NCBI RefSeq assembly: GCF_020037125.1
Contig: NZ_JAIQDG010000063.1
Coordinates: 1-35,402, forward strand
Direction: 5' to 3'
DNA length: 35,402 nt
Origin: Myxococcus sp. RHSTA-1-4
GTDB taxonomy: Bacteria > Myxococcota > Myxococcia > Myxococcales > Myxococcaceae
The notes under the pieces are model-generated. The model was not told the origin of the DNA. It did no database searches and worked only from the letters and a program-made list of their open reading frames with translations. The translations under genes and the position numbers were made by a program. Below, piece by piece: positions 23,491 to 31,227 of the stretch. Within the stretch, counting starts at the first letter, position 1. Each line of letters opens with the position of its first letter.

Positions 23491-25583
23491 GTGATGCTCA
23501 GCGTGGCTTCGCGCCCGAAGCCGGGCAGGTCGACGCCGTTGTAGCCGGGCTCGGCGTACCGCGAGTCCAGCAGGTTGTTCACCTGGAGGTGCACGCGCCC
23601 CTGCTTCCACTCGTACATCCACACGGCGCCGACGAGCGCGTAGGGGTCGAAGAGGTAGGGCGTGTTGGCGAGCAGCGCGTTCCCCCTCGACGCCCGGCGG
23701 GCGCCCACGTACCGGCCGCGCAGCCCCAGGGTTCCCACGAGTCCGCTGCGCCAGGTCCAGGCCAGCTCGGCGAGGAAGCGCGGGTAGGCGGCGGCCGGCT
23801 CCGAGAGCGTGCCCAGGAACGGGTCCTCCCGCTCCTCCTCGGTGTTCTGTGCCTGGAGCGTCGCGGCGACGTGGTGTCCTCCAAGGGTCCACCGCGCCTC
23901 CGCTTCCAGGCCCAGCGTCCTCGACGTGCCGACGTTCACCGGCAGGACGGTCTGCGCGCCCTGGGGAATCAGCGCGATGGTGTCGTCCGTGTCCGTCAGG
24001 TACGCGTTCACCGACATGAAGAGCTCGGGGGCCGGAATCACGAGGACCTGGGCCTCGCTCGTCATGGCCGTCTCGGGGAGGAGCTCGGGGTTGCCGACGA
24101 CGTCCCCCGCGTAGAGCGGTTGGGCATAGAGGTACAGCGGGTTGGGCGCCAGGAACGACGTGCCGGTCCGGAGCTTCAGGCTCAGCCCCGGGGTGAACTC
24201 GTGCGCGAGGCCGACGTGGTAGTTCACGACGCCGCCGTAGATGTTGTGGCGGTCGTACCGCACGTTCGCCGTCAGGCCGAAGCCGGGCACCGACTTGAAG
24301 GGGTGGGCGATGCCCTGGCCGTACACCCCGACGTTCTGGAACAGCACCTCTTCCTGGATGCCGAGCGGCGCGGTCTCCGAGCCGTCGGCGTTCACGGTGA
24401 AGACGGTGAGCGGCTTCTCCATGTCGCGGGTGAGGTCGATGCCCGCGAGCAGGGTGTACCCGCGCGTCCGCGCACTCGACTCGAGCACGAGGTCGATGGC
24501 CTGATAGCCGAAGTCGCGGCGCGGCCGTGTCTCCGTCGAGCCTACGTTCAGGTGTTCCTGGCTCGACGGGCCGCCCGTGGCGAAGCCCACCGAGGCGTGG
24601 GTCGACAGCCAGCCGGTGGGCCCGGCGTCGAGCTTCGCCCGGCCGGCGAAGTTGTCCACGACGAGGCGGTTGTCATGCGTCAGGGTTCCGAAGTCGAGGA
24701 ACTCGGCGAACGAGTCCAGGCGGCTGTAGAGGCCCTGCACGTGGAGCATCACCCTGTCCGCGGGCTCCAGGTCGAAGGAGCCGAAGGCCGACAGGGGGCG
24801 CGCGAGGTCTCCTTCGCTCGTGGAGGTGTCGAACGTGTCGAAGTTCGGCGACGCCGCCGGAAGCTCGTAGCCCGAGCGGTCGATGTAGCCGTAGCCGAAG
24901 GTGCCCAGCGCCCCCCAGGACGGCCGGGCATGCTCGAGCAGGACCTCGCCCCCCGCGCCGGTGGGCGGACCGTAGGCCACCCGGGCCGTGAGCTCGCCGA
25001 CCCGGCCGGCGGCGGGCCGCCGCGTGATGACGTTCACCACGGCCAGGTAGGCGTTCGCCCCATAGAGCGCGGAGGCAGGCCCGCGGACGGCCTCGATCCG
25101 CTCGACAGTCTGGATGGGGATGAACTCGGGTCCGAGGAAGTTGGTGCCATCCGCCCTGAAGGTGGTGGGCTGCCCATTGACCAGGACCTTGATGACGCGG
25201 TTGTAGGCGCGGTGTCCCGCGCTCAGCCCGCGCACCCCGAGGTTGGGGGTCACGAAGTCACGAATCATGTAGAAGCCGGGGACGTGCTCGAGCGCCTCGG
25301 CGACGCTCCGGTAGCCCCACGTCACGATTTCATCCCGAGTGATGACCGAGACGATGGCGGGCGCCTGCTCGAGGGTCTGCGGCTGCTTGGTGGGCGTGAC
25401 GATTTCCACCTGCATGAGCTCCTCGAGGGAGAGCTCGGAGAGTGAGCCCGGCGTCTCTTCGGAGCGCTCGTCGGAGGGCGGAGCATCCTGTTGCTGGGCG
25501 ACGGCGGTGCCACGCATGAGGGCAATGAGGACCATGCCGGAGCAGACCGCGGTCCTGGCCACTGCCTTCATGATGCGCTCCAT
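23478..25583 (-). CDS. TonB-dependent outer membrane receptor
   Basis: This 701-residue protein has a signal peptide ending near AVAQQQ and a short acidic linker (SLSELSLEELMQVEIVTP) that may act as the TonB-contact region. A plug domain follows (PAIVSVITRDEI, EALEHVPGF, VRGLSAGHR, VERIEAVRGPASALYGANA, VNVITRRP). The rest is a beta-barrel ending in an aromatic strand (FGREATLSITWTP), typical of the family. Imports of this type are energised by TonB-ExbBD; the substrate cannot be read. The second ATG at 25571 has a better ribosome binding site (GGAG) than the ATG at 25583, so the start is uncertain by four codons. It is divergent from the YfiR-like gene across 286 bases and overlaps the binding lipoprotein gene downstream. 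Confidence 0.92.
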   Translation of the reverse strand: MERIMKAVARTAVCSGMVLIALMRGTAVAQQQDAPPSDERSEETPGSLSELSLEELMQVEIVTPTKQPQTLEQAPAIVSVITRDEIVTWGYRSVAEALEHVPGFYMIRDFVTPNLGVRGLSAGHRAYNRVIKVLVNGQPTTFRADGTNFLGPEFIPIQTVERIEAVRGPASALYGANAYLAVVNVITRRPAAGRVGELTARVAYGPPTGAGGEVLLEHARPSWGALGTFGYGYIDRSGYELPAASPNFDTFDTSTSEGDLARPLSAFGSFDLEPADRVMLHVQGLYSRLDSFAEFLDFGTLTHDNRLVVDNFAGRAKLDAGPTGWLSTHASVGFATGGPSSQEHLNVGSTETRPRRDFGYQAIDLVLESSARTRGYTLLAGIDLTRDMEKPLTVFTVNADGSETAPLGIQEEVLFQNVGVYGQGIAHPFKSVPGFGLTANVRYDRHNIYGGVVNYHVGLAHEFTPGLSLKLRTGTSFLAPNPLYLYAQPLYAGDVVGNPELLPETAMTSEAQVLVIPAPELFMSVNAYLTDTDDTIALIPQGAQTVLPVNVGTSRTLGLEAEARWTLGGHHVAATLQAQNTEEEREDPFLGTLSEPAAAYPRFLAELAWTWRSGLVGTLGLRGRYVGARRASRGNALLANTPYLFDPYALVGAVWMYEWKQGRVHLQVNNLLDSRYAEPGYNGVDLPGFGREATLSITWTP

Positions 25584-25869
25584 GCATCCGTCCCTCGGGA
25601 TGCACCCCCAGCCCGGTTCGGAAGATGGGACTGCTCACCGCGCAGTCAAGAGGCCGGGCGGTGCAGGACGAAGCAGCCGCGGGGACTCGTAAGGACCGGG
25701 GTGGGTCCGGACAGCGGTGGAAAGCCGCCATTGCGAAGCGGGAGGAGGGGCGCTCCCGTGTTGGCCATGGACATTCAGGGCGGGCAGTCCGTGGCGCGGC
25801 TTTGCATCCTTTCAGAGGATGCGCACCACGACGTGCTCGGGGGGACGTCGTGGGGACCGGAGGACGTCG
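25584..25869. promoter_or_regulatory. divergent promoter region of the TonB and YfiR operons
   Basis: This 286-base region separates two divergent operons and must hold both promoters. It contains a perfect 7-bp inverted repeat with a 5-base loop, GCATCCT-ttcag-AGGATGC at 25804-25822, about 48 bases before the yfiR-like start. A GGAGG at 25858-25862 serves that start. I cannot assign -35/-10 boxes with confidence. Confidence 0.4.
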
Positions 25870-26430
25870 ATGGGGTCTCAGTCCATTCTCCGCTTCATTC
25901 CGGTCCTCGCCGCCCTCGTCCTCCTTCCGGGAGAGGCGTGGACGGAGGCGGGCGGTCCGCCCGAGGCGGAGGTGAAGGCCGAGTTCCTGGAGCGCTTCAC
26001 CCGGTTCATCGACTGGCCGCAAGGTGGGTTCAAGAATCCGGAGGCTCCCTTCGCCCTCTGCCTGCTGGGGCGCACCCCGCTGGAGCCCTATCTGGCGAGG
26101 ATGGCCCGGACCCGCCGCATCAAGGACCGCTCCATCCAGGTCCGGACGCTGGCCGGGCCGGGCGAGGTGGAGGGCTGCTCGCTGGTCTGGATTTCCCCCG
26201 AGGCCGCAGGCTCGCTGGAGCAGGTCCTGGAGCGCACCGCGGGCAAGGCCATCCTCACCGTCGGGGACACCGAGGGGCTGGCCGCGCGCGGAGCGCACAT
26301 CAACCTGAAGCGGGAGGGAACCCGGCTGACCTTCGACATCAACGTGGCCCAGGCGAAGCGCAGTGGGCTGCGCTTCAGCTCCCAGTTGCTGCAGCTGGGA
26401 AACCTGGTGGGCGGGGAGGCTCCCCCATGA
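25870..26430 (+). CDS. YfiR-family periplasmic regulator (DUF4154)
   Basis: The ATG at 25870 follows GGAGG by seven bases and gives 186 residues with a cleavable signal peptide. The family core is clear: AEFLERFTRFIDWPQGGF, FALCLLGRTPLEPYL, CSLVWISPEAAG, AILTVGDTEG and INLKREGTRLTFDINVAQAKRSGLRFSSQLLQL. Cys64 and Cys103 are 39 residues apart, the same spacing as the Cys71-Cys110 pair I recall in Pseudomonas YfiR; the second family disulfide is absent. In Pseudomonas YfiR is a periplasmic inhibitor of the CHASE8-containing YfiN. Here the ATGA overlap ties it to a histidine kinase with a CHASE8-like sensor, so the likely role is redox- or ligand-dependent control of that kinase. Confidence 0.85.
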   Translation: MGSQSILRFIPVLAALVLLPGEAWTEAGGPPEAEVKAEFLERFTRFIDWPQGGFKNPEAPFALCLLGRTPLEPYLARMARTRRIKDRSIQVRTLAGPGEVEGCSLVWISPEAAGSLEQVLERTAGKAILTVGDTEGLAARGAHINLKREGTRLTFDINVAQAKRSGLRFSSQLLQLGNLVGGEAPP

Positions 26431-27875
26431 GGCCCTGGGAGACGCTCTCGCTCCGGAGCAAGCTGACGGTGCTGCTCTTCATCGGCTTGCTCGTCCCCAT
26501 GGGAACAGGGCTTGGAATCGTCGCCGCGAGGGACATCCGTGCCTTCCGGGAGGACCTCATCTCCACGACCTCGCTGGCCGCGGCCGTCGCCAGTGAGTAC
26601 AGCGCCGCGGCGCTCGCCTTCCAGGACGAGGTGGCCGCGCGGCAGACCCTCGCGCGGCTGTCTTCGCTCCCGGAACTGGAGCTCGCCGAGATTCAGGACA
26701 CGCAGGGCCGGCTCCTCGCGTCCTATCTCCGTCCGGGGGTCTCCGAGGGCGTCCCGCTGCCCGTCCTCCCCCTGGAGGGGCGGTGGGTGCGGCTGGATGA
26801 CGAACACCTCAACGTGGTCCAGCCCGTCATCCACGGTGGGGTGCGCTACGGCAGCCTGCGCCTTCAGACGTCGACCGTCACGCTCCAGGCCCGCATCAAC
26901 GCCTATCTCCTCGGGATATTGCTGGTGGCGGTCGGGGTGGCCGGGCTCGCGCTGGGGATGGCGTTCCTGCTGCAGCGCCTCATCACCCGGCGCATCCTCG
27001 CGCTGGCGGAGGTGGCGCGGGTGGTCGCGGAGAAGGGCGATTACTCCGTCAGGGCCCGGAAGGTGAGCGACGACGAGCTGGGCTTCCTGGCCGACGCCTT
27101 CAACACCATGCTGGTGGAGGTGGAGCGCCGGCAGCGGGAGGCACAGGAGGCCATCCGCGTGCGGGAGGAGTTCCTCTCCATCGCCTCACACGAGCTGCGG
27201 ACTCCGCTCACCCCACTCAAGCTGGAGGTCCAGTCGCTCACGCGGGCCGCCGCGCGAGGCACCTTGTCGGACCAGGGGACGGGGCTGCTCCAGAGGGATC
27301 TCGGGCTCATCAGCAAGCAGCTCCGGCGGCTGGAGACCCTCATCTACAACCTGCTGGATGTCTCCCGCATCACCAGCGGCAAGCTCCAGCTGGACCTGGA
27401 GGAGGTCGACCTCGCGGCCCTCATGCGGGAGGCCGTCCAGCGGCTCTCCGAGGAGTGCCGGGCCGTCGGCTCCGTCATCTCCCTGGACGCGGAGCAGCCG
27501 GTGGTGGGGCGGTGGGACCCGGCGAGGTTGGACCAGGTGTTGAGCAACCTCCTGTCCAATGCCCTCAAGTACGGAGCAGGCGGGCCCATCGAGGTGGCGG
27601 TGGGCGAGCGGGAGGGCACCGCATGGTTGAAGGTCACCGACCATGGGGTGGGCATCGCCGTGGAGGACCAGGCGCGCATCTTCGACCGGTTCGAGCGCGC
27701 GGTGTCGGTGCGCCACTACGGCGGCCTGGGGCTGGGGCTCTACATCGCCCAGAGCATCGTCATCAGCCACGGGGGACACATCTGGGTGGAGAGCCAGCGG
27801 GGCGCCGGGGCGACCTTCATCGTCGAGCTGCCCGTGGAAGGTCCCCCATGGGAGCGCATCAGCACGGGCCGCTGA
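26427..27875 (+). CDS. CHASE8-like/HAMP sensor histidine kinase
   Basis: A 482-residue kinase starting within the stop codon of the YfiR-like gene (ATGA). Membrane helix 1 spans about residues 12-34. A periplasmic domain follows with the CHASE8-like pattern AVASEYSAAALAFQDEVAARQTL and a small strand-rich part. Helix 2 is at about 156-180, then come HAMP (LAEVARVVAEKGDYSVRA), HisKA with the phospho-acceptor His255 (SIASHELRTPLTPLK), and HATPase with Asn378 (LLSNALKYG), Asp405 (TDHGVGI) and the GGLGLGLYIA lid. It would autophosphorylate in the cytoplasm in response to the YfiR-like partner or a periplasmic signal. No response regulator gene is nearby, so its target is encoded elsewhere. Confidence 0.9.
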   Translation: MRPWETLSLRSKLTVLLFIGLLVPMGTGLGIVAARDIRAFREDLISTTSLAAAVASEYSAAALAFQDEVAARQTLARLSSLPELELAEIQDTQGRLLASYLRPGVSEGVPLPVLPLEGRWVRLDDEHLNVVQPVIHGGVRYGSLRLQTSTVTLQARINAYLLGILLVAVGVAGLALGMAFLLQRLITRRILALAEVARVVAEKGDYSVRARKVSDDELGFLADAFNTMLVEVERRQREAQEAIRVREEFLSIASHELRTPLTPLKLEVQSLTRAAARGTLSDQGTGLLQRDLGLISKQLRRLETLIYNLLDVSRITSGKLQLDLEEVDLAALMREAVQRLSEECRAVGSVISLDAEQPVVGRWDPARLDQVLSNLLSNALKYGAGGPIEVAVGEREGTAWLKVTDHGVGIAVEDQARIFDRFERAVSVRHYGGLGLGLYIAQSIVISHGGHIWVESQRGAGATFIVELPVEGPPWERISTGR

Positions 27876-27885
27876 GCGGTCCAGG

Positions 27886-28776
27886 CTAGGGAGTCGTCAA
27901 GACCTCGACGAAGTAGTACTCCGCCGAGTACGGCACCCGCTCGCGTTTGCCCACGTCCGCCGTGCCGCCGCATCCGCTTCCTGGCGCAATGCCTCCAGCG
28001 GTGTTGAGTCGCAGCACGTAGCCGAACCGGGTGCCATCGGACGTGGTGGCGGAGAACACCTCGGACGGGAATGCCTGGTCGACCCGCGCGACGTTGGCGA
28101 CTCGCAGCAGCGGGACATTGTCCGCTCCGTTGGGCACCGAGGCCTCGGTCGCGCCGATGAAGAGGCTCTGGCCCGAGGTGGGCGAGCTCGCGGCAAGCGG
28201 TGGCGCGGACACCCGCCATGACGGGCCGGCGGCGGGTGTGCCGGTGGGCGGTCCGTAGTCGATGCCACCCGGGTAGAGGAAATGGTCGAGGACCAGCGTG
28301 TCGAGCCCGGGGATGGGCTGGGTGGTGATGGGCTGGAGACCCGCTTCGGGCCGGAGAAAGCTCCAGGCGAAGGCCCCCGCGTTCTGCCGGCACTCGTAGA
28401 CCTGGGCCGCTGGCGCCGACCGCGTGTAGTCCGGTGGGACCTCCGTGGAGCTCGTACCCAGGGGAGGTGGGTCCGAGGGCGTGGAGACCGTCTGGTAGGC
28501 GGCTACGATGCGCGCGGAGGGCCGTGACTCCGGAGCATTGCCGAGCAGCTCGCGCAGGTTGTACTGCGTGCCTCCGAGTGTCACCTGCAACAGCGAGTCC
28601 GGCACGTTGTCCGGCAGCTCCGTGGGCGCGTCCTGGGAGATCCTCCGGATGGCCTCGGTGGCGGTCCGCGCGTCGTCGGGCTGGTCATCGTCGTCATCGT
28701 CGCACCCTCCAACGGCCAGGACTCCGAGCGTGAGCGTGGCCAGGCCACGGATGCGGCGCAAGCAGGTTGGCTTCAA
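27886..28776 (-). CDS. DUF3455 lipoprotein
   Basis: The TTG at 28776 is preferred. It has GGGGAGGA just upstream and begins the protein with a normal lipoprotein signal ending in LAVGGC followed by six Asp residues. An ATG at 28833 would add 19 residues before the signal. The C-terminal half has the DUF3455 pattern: AAQVYECRQNAGAFAWSFLRPEA, GPSWRV, VPLLRVANV and GYVLRLNTAGGIAPGSGC ending in VPYSAEYYFVEV. The function of this domain is unknown; family members are secreted proteins of bacteria and fungi. Two Cys in the mature part could form a disulfide. It converges on the histidine kinase gene with ten bases between the stops. Confidence 0.8.
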   Translation of the reverse strand: MKPTCLRRIRGLATLTLGVLAVGGCDDDDDDQPDDARTATEAIRRISQDAPTELPDNVPDSLLQVTLGGTQYNLRELLGNAPESRPSARIVAAYQTVSTPSDPPPLGTSSTEVPPDYTRSAPAAQVYECRQNAGAFAWSFLRPEAGLQPITTQPIPGLDTLVLDHFLYPGGIDYGPPTGTPAAGPSWRVSAPPLAASSPTSGQSLFIGATEASVPNGADNVPLLRVANVARVDQAFPSEVFSATTSDGTRFGYVLRLNTAGGIAPGSGCGGTADVGKRERVPYSAEYYFVEVLTTP

Positions 28777-28944
28777 GGCGGTCCTCCCCGGGAAACGGAG
28801 GGACACGGTGGCCGAGGCTCGCCGCTCCGGCAATCCAGCCGACGGAGCAGGGTGTGTTCACCTCCAGACGACGAGGAAGGACTGGGGGCTCACGTTCGCG
28901 CCGCCGCGATGTGAGCCCTCCGCGCCAGGCGGTGGAACGAAGGG

Positions 28945-28980
28945 CCGCCCGGCCGCGTCTGTTCCGGCGCGGCCGGGCGG
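28945..28980. other. strong GC-only hairpin in the divergent region
   Basis: A perfect 13-bp inverted repeat, CCGCCCGGCCGCG and CGCGGCCGGGCGG, is separated by the ten bases TCTGTTCCGG. It lies between the DUF3455 gene and the cysteine-rich gene. No T-run follows on either strand, so it is not a standard terminator. It could be a regulatory RNA structure or protein site. Confidence 0.5.
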
Positions 28981-29074
28981 GCAGCAGGCCGCCCGGGCGA
29001 TGGATGCACGCCCGCTCCGTGGGCACCTGGCATGACGGCGCCTCCATCCGCACTTCTATGGGGCGGAGGCGCAC

Positions 29075-29332
29075 ATGGCTCGATGCGAAGTTTGCGGAAA
29101 TGACTACGAGATGGCGTTCCAGGTCATCACCGCGGGGGTGACCCACACATTCGATTCGTTCGAATGTGCCGTCCACAAGCTCGCCCCCATCTGCGAGCAC
29201 TGCGGCTGCAAGGTGCTGGGGCACGGGGTGGAGGCCCGGGGAGCGTTCTACTGCTGCGCCCACTGCGCCCATGCGCGCGGAGTCATGGAGATCGTGGACA
29301 ACGCGGACCACGTGCACGCGCAGCCGAGCTGA
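29075..29332 (+). CDS. small cysteine-rich, probably zinc-binding protein
   Basis: The 85-residue product starts at an ATG with GGAGG just upstream. It carries nine cysteines: a CxxC at 4/7, Cys31, a CxxCxC at 40/43/45, and Cys60, Cys61 and Cys64. There are also several histidines and a His-rich end (DHVHAQPS). The pattern MARCEVCGNDY, FDSFECA and CEHCGCKVLGHGVE resembles small bacterial metal-binding or prokaryotic-metallothionein-type proteins. Two zinc sites are plausible. It has no signal peptide. Its stop lies directly next to the stop of the convergent peroxiredoxin-like gene. Metal storage, redox sensing or a regulator role all remain possible. Confidence 0.8.
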   Translation: MARCEVCGNDYEMAFQVITAGVTHTFDSFECAVHKLAPICEHCGCKVLGHGVEARGAFYCCAHCAHARGVMEIVDNADHVHAQPS

Positions 29333-29333
29333 G

Positions 29334-29891
29334 CTACGCGCTGCTCCGCAGCGGCGCGCGTTCCGCCCGCTCGAGCAGCTCCTCGAGCTCCCAATGGTCG
29401 TCGGCGTGGGCGCCGTAGTGCACGTCCAGGATTCGCCCGTCCGGGGCCACCAGGAAGTCCGCGGGCAATCCCAGGTGTCCGCCCTCTCCGGCGAGCGGAT
29501 TCGAGGGCGCCCCCACCATTCCGCGGACACCGGCCCCCCACGAGCGCGGGTCGAGGATGGAGCGGAGCGAGCGCTCGACCCCGAAGGCGCGGTACCAGAT
29601 GCGCTCGGGGTCGGGAACCACGGGAAGGGGAAGGTCCGCGTGGTAGGGGCGCAGGCTCTCCGCGGACGAATGGAAGAAGGCCACGCTCGTGATGCCGGCC
29701 GCTTCCAGGCGGGACAGCCCCCGCGCGAAGGAGCGGAGGTGCAGGCTGCAGATGGGGCAGCCCGCGAAGCGGCGGAACTGCAGGTGGACGAGTCCGGGCC
29801 CCGGCACCTGGAGACGGCCGTGGGACAGCGTCTCCAGGGAGAAGGGGGAGAGGATTTCACCGGCCACGCGGCGGGAGGACGAAGAGGTCAT
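29334..29891 (-). CDS. peroxiredoxin-like (AhpC/TSA, thioredoxin-fold) protein
   Basis: A 185-residue thioredoxin-fold protein. The redox motif CPIC (Cys45, Cys48) sits in LVHLQFRRFAGCPICSLHLRSF, the position of the peroxidatic cysteine in AhpC/TSA-like proteins. Strands ITSVAFFHSS and PLPVVPDPERIWYRAFGVERS and the C-terminal FLVAPDGRILDVHYG complete the fold. It has no signal peptide. Such proteins reduce peroxides or serve as thiol oxidoreductases; the substrate is not known. It is divergent from the LysR gene with only 49 bases between, which suggests that LysR controls it, as is common for divergent LysR pairs. Confidence 0.85.
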   Translation of the reverse strand: MTSSSSRRVAGEILSPFSLETLSHGRLQVPGPGLVHLQFRRFAGCPICSLHLRSFARGLSRLEAAGITSVAFFHSSAESLRPYHADLPLPVVPDPERIWYRAFGVERSLRSILDPRSWGAGVRGMVGAPSNPLAGEGGHLGLPADFLVAPDGRILDVHYGAHADDHWELEELLERAERAPLRSSA

Positions 29892-29899
29892 GCCCGGAA

Positions 29900-29930
29900 G
29901 ATTGGGAGCTGGGCGGCCATGCCGCCAATC
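29900..29930. promoter_or_regulatory. candidate LysR operator dyad
   Basis: In the 49 bases between the peroxiredoxin-like and LysR genes there is an inverted repeat GATTGG-N19-CCAATC. Nested inside it is a second one, GGCGGC-cat-GCCGCC at 29912-29926. The position between a LysR gene and its divergent neighbour fits an autoregulatory operator. No protein binding can be shown from the sequence. Confidence 0.4.
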
Positions 29931-29940
29931 GATGTGATGC

Positions 29941-30876
29941 ATGAGCGACATGGTGTATGTCGATGCGATGTTCGGAAACCTGGACCCCTCCCAGCTCGTG
30001 GCGCTCCATGCACTCCTGGAAGAGCGCCACGTCACGCGCGCCGCCGAACGCGTGGGGCTCACGCAGTCCTCGATGAGCCACCGCTTGAAGCAGCTCCGGG
30101 AGGCCCTGGGAGATCCACTCCTCGTGCCGGCGCGGGGAGAGCTCGTGCTCACTCCACGCGCGGAACGCATCGCGGGCCCGCTTGCCAGCGCGCTGCAGGC
30201 CTTGTGGAGCTCCGTCGCCGAGCCCCCCGCCTTCGAGCCGGGCCGGGCGCGGCTGAAGTGGACCATCGCGCTGCCGGACCTCCTCGTGCCGCTCGTGCCC
30301 GGGCTCCTCGATGAGCTGGGGGCGCAGGCGCCGGGTATCGACCTGCGCGTGATGAACATGCCGGCGGAGCTCACGGAGGGCTTGAGCCAGGGCCACCCGA
30401 TGGCCGCCGTCGCCCCCACCGCGTTCGTGGGCCCCAGCATCCTGGCGCGTCCCCTGGGGCGGCTGCGTTTCGGCGTCACGGCCCGGAAGGGACATCCCCT
30501 CGGCAGGAAGCCACTCACGCTCGAGCGCTGGCTCGCCTACCCCCATGTGGTCGTCCGCATCGACAACGGCTGCACGAATGTGGTCTCTGGCGAGCTCGCG
30601 AAGCGCGGCCTCGAGCGTCGCGTCGGGCTCGAGGCGCCGAGCTTCCTCGCCGGACTCTTCGTCGTCGCCCGGTCGGACCATCTCTTCAACGTACCGATAC
30701 CGCTCGTGGACGAGGTCGCCGAGTCCCTGGCGCTCACGGTGCGCGAGGCGCCGCTGCCCTTGCCGGAGGTCCCGCTCGCCCTCGTCTGGCACGAGCGTTT
30801 CCATGCGGATCCGGCGCACCAGTGGACGCGGGAGCTGCTCTTCCGGGTCGTGAGCCGACGCTTGAAGCGCGCCTGA
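29941..30876 (+). CDS. LysR-family transcriptional regulator
   Basis: The N-terminal winged helix-turn-helix is typical: LVALHALLEERHVTRAAERVGLTQSSMSHRLKQLREALGDPLLV, followed by LTPRAE. The effector-binding domain spans about residues 100-300, with patterns such as KWTIALPDLLVPLVPGLL and LRFGVTARKGHPL. Its length of 311 residues is normal. Starts at 29941, 29950 and 29968 are all in frame and none has a strong ribosome binding site. It most likely regulates itself and the divergent peroxiredoxin-like gene. The aldehyde dehydrogenase gene downstream is too far, at about 350 bases, to assume cotranscription. Confidence 0.9.
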   Translation: MSDMVYVDAMFGNLDPSQLVALHALLEERHVTRAAERVGLTQSSMSHRLKQLREALGDPLLVPARGELVLTPRAERIAGPLASALQALWSSVAEPPAFEPGRARLKWTIALPDLLVPLVPGLLDELGAQAPGIDLRVMNMPAELTEGLSQGHPMAAVAPTAFVGPSILARPLGRLRFGVTARKGHPLGRKPLTLERWLAYPHVVVRIDNGCTNVVSGELAKRGLERRVGLEAPSFLAGLFVVARSDHLFNVPIPLVDEVAESLALTVREAPLPLPEVPLALVWHERFHADPAHQWTRELLFRVVSRRLKRA

Positions 30877-31227
30877 GATAGCGGCGCAACGGCAAGTATC
30901 TCCAGCGGTGGCGATATGCACCCGGCGTGCGTGCATTCGAAGGGTGCCGCACGGACCGGGCGGCATTCATCCTCGGCACCGAGGGGGAGTCCATGCTGGA
31001 ACGAAGAGCGGCCGCGCCTCGCGGCCTCCTGTTCAACTGAGCGGGATGGGGCGCCCTCCTCGGAGGAGGGGAGGGCGCCCGCTGTACGGCACCCTCCCGG
31101 CAGGCCCTTGCCCGCATGCTCGGACAGATAGGGGCGCGCATGACGATATTCCGCCCATGTCGCGGCTCGTCATGGGCCGAGGCACCCACTGATTCGGAGC
31201 GAATCCGACGCGCGAGGAGGAGTACCC
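30877..31227. other. intergenic region with hairpin and small dyad
   Basis: No gene of normal size is supported in these 351 bases. They hold a terminator-like hairpin at 31049-31080 and a 7-bp inverted repeat GCCCATG-N11-CATGGGC at 31153-31177, about 50 bases before the aldehyde dehydrogenase start. A 15-codon frame (30993-31040) behind GGGGGAG directly precedes the hairpin. I cannot show that it is translated. Confidence 0.35.
31049..31080. terminator. terminator-like hairpin without T-run
   Basis: The arms GGGCGCCCT (31049-31057) and AGGGCGCCC (31072-31080) pair perfectly around a GC-rich centre that can pair further. It is 170 bases past the LysR stop. No T-run follows, so termination is possible but not shown. 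Confidence 0.35.

Noticed and set aside
23491..23892. Longer N-terminus for the binding lipoprotein
   Set aside because: The extra 134 codons overlap the TonB receptor gene and would bury the signal peptide inside the protein.
30993..31040. Leader peptide of 15 residues before a hairpin (attenuator)
   Set aside because: The ribosome binding site and the position before the hairpin fit, but the peptide has no run of a regulatory amino acid, the hairpin lacks a T-run, and the next gene is about 190 bases away.
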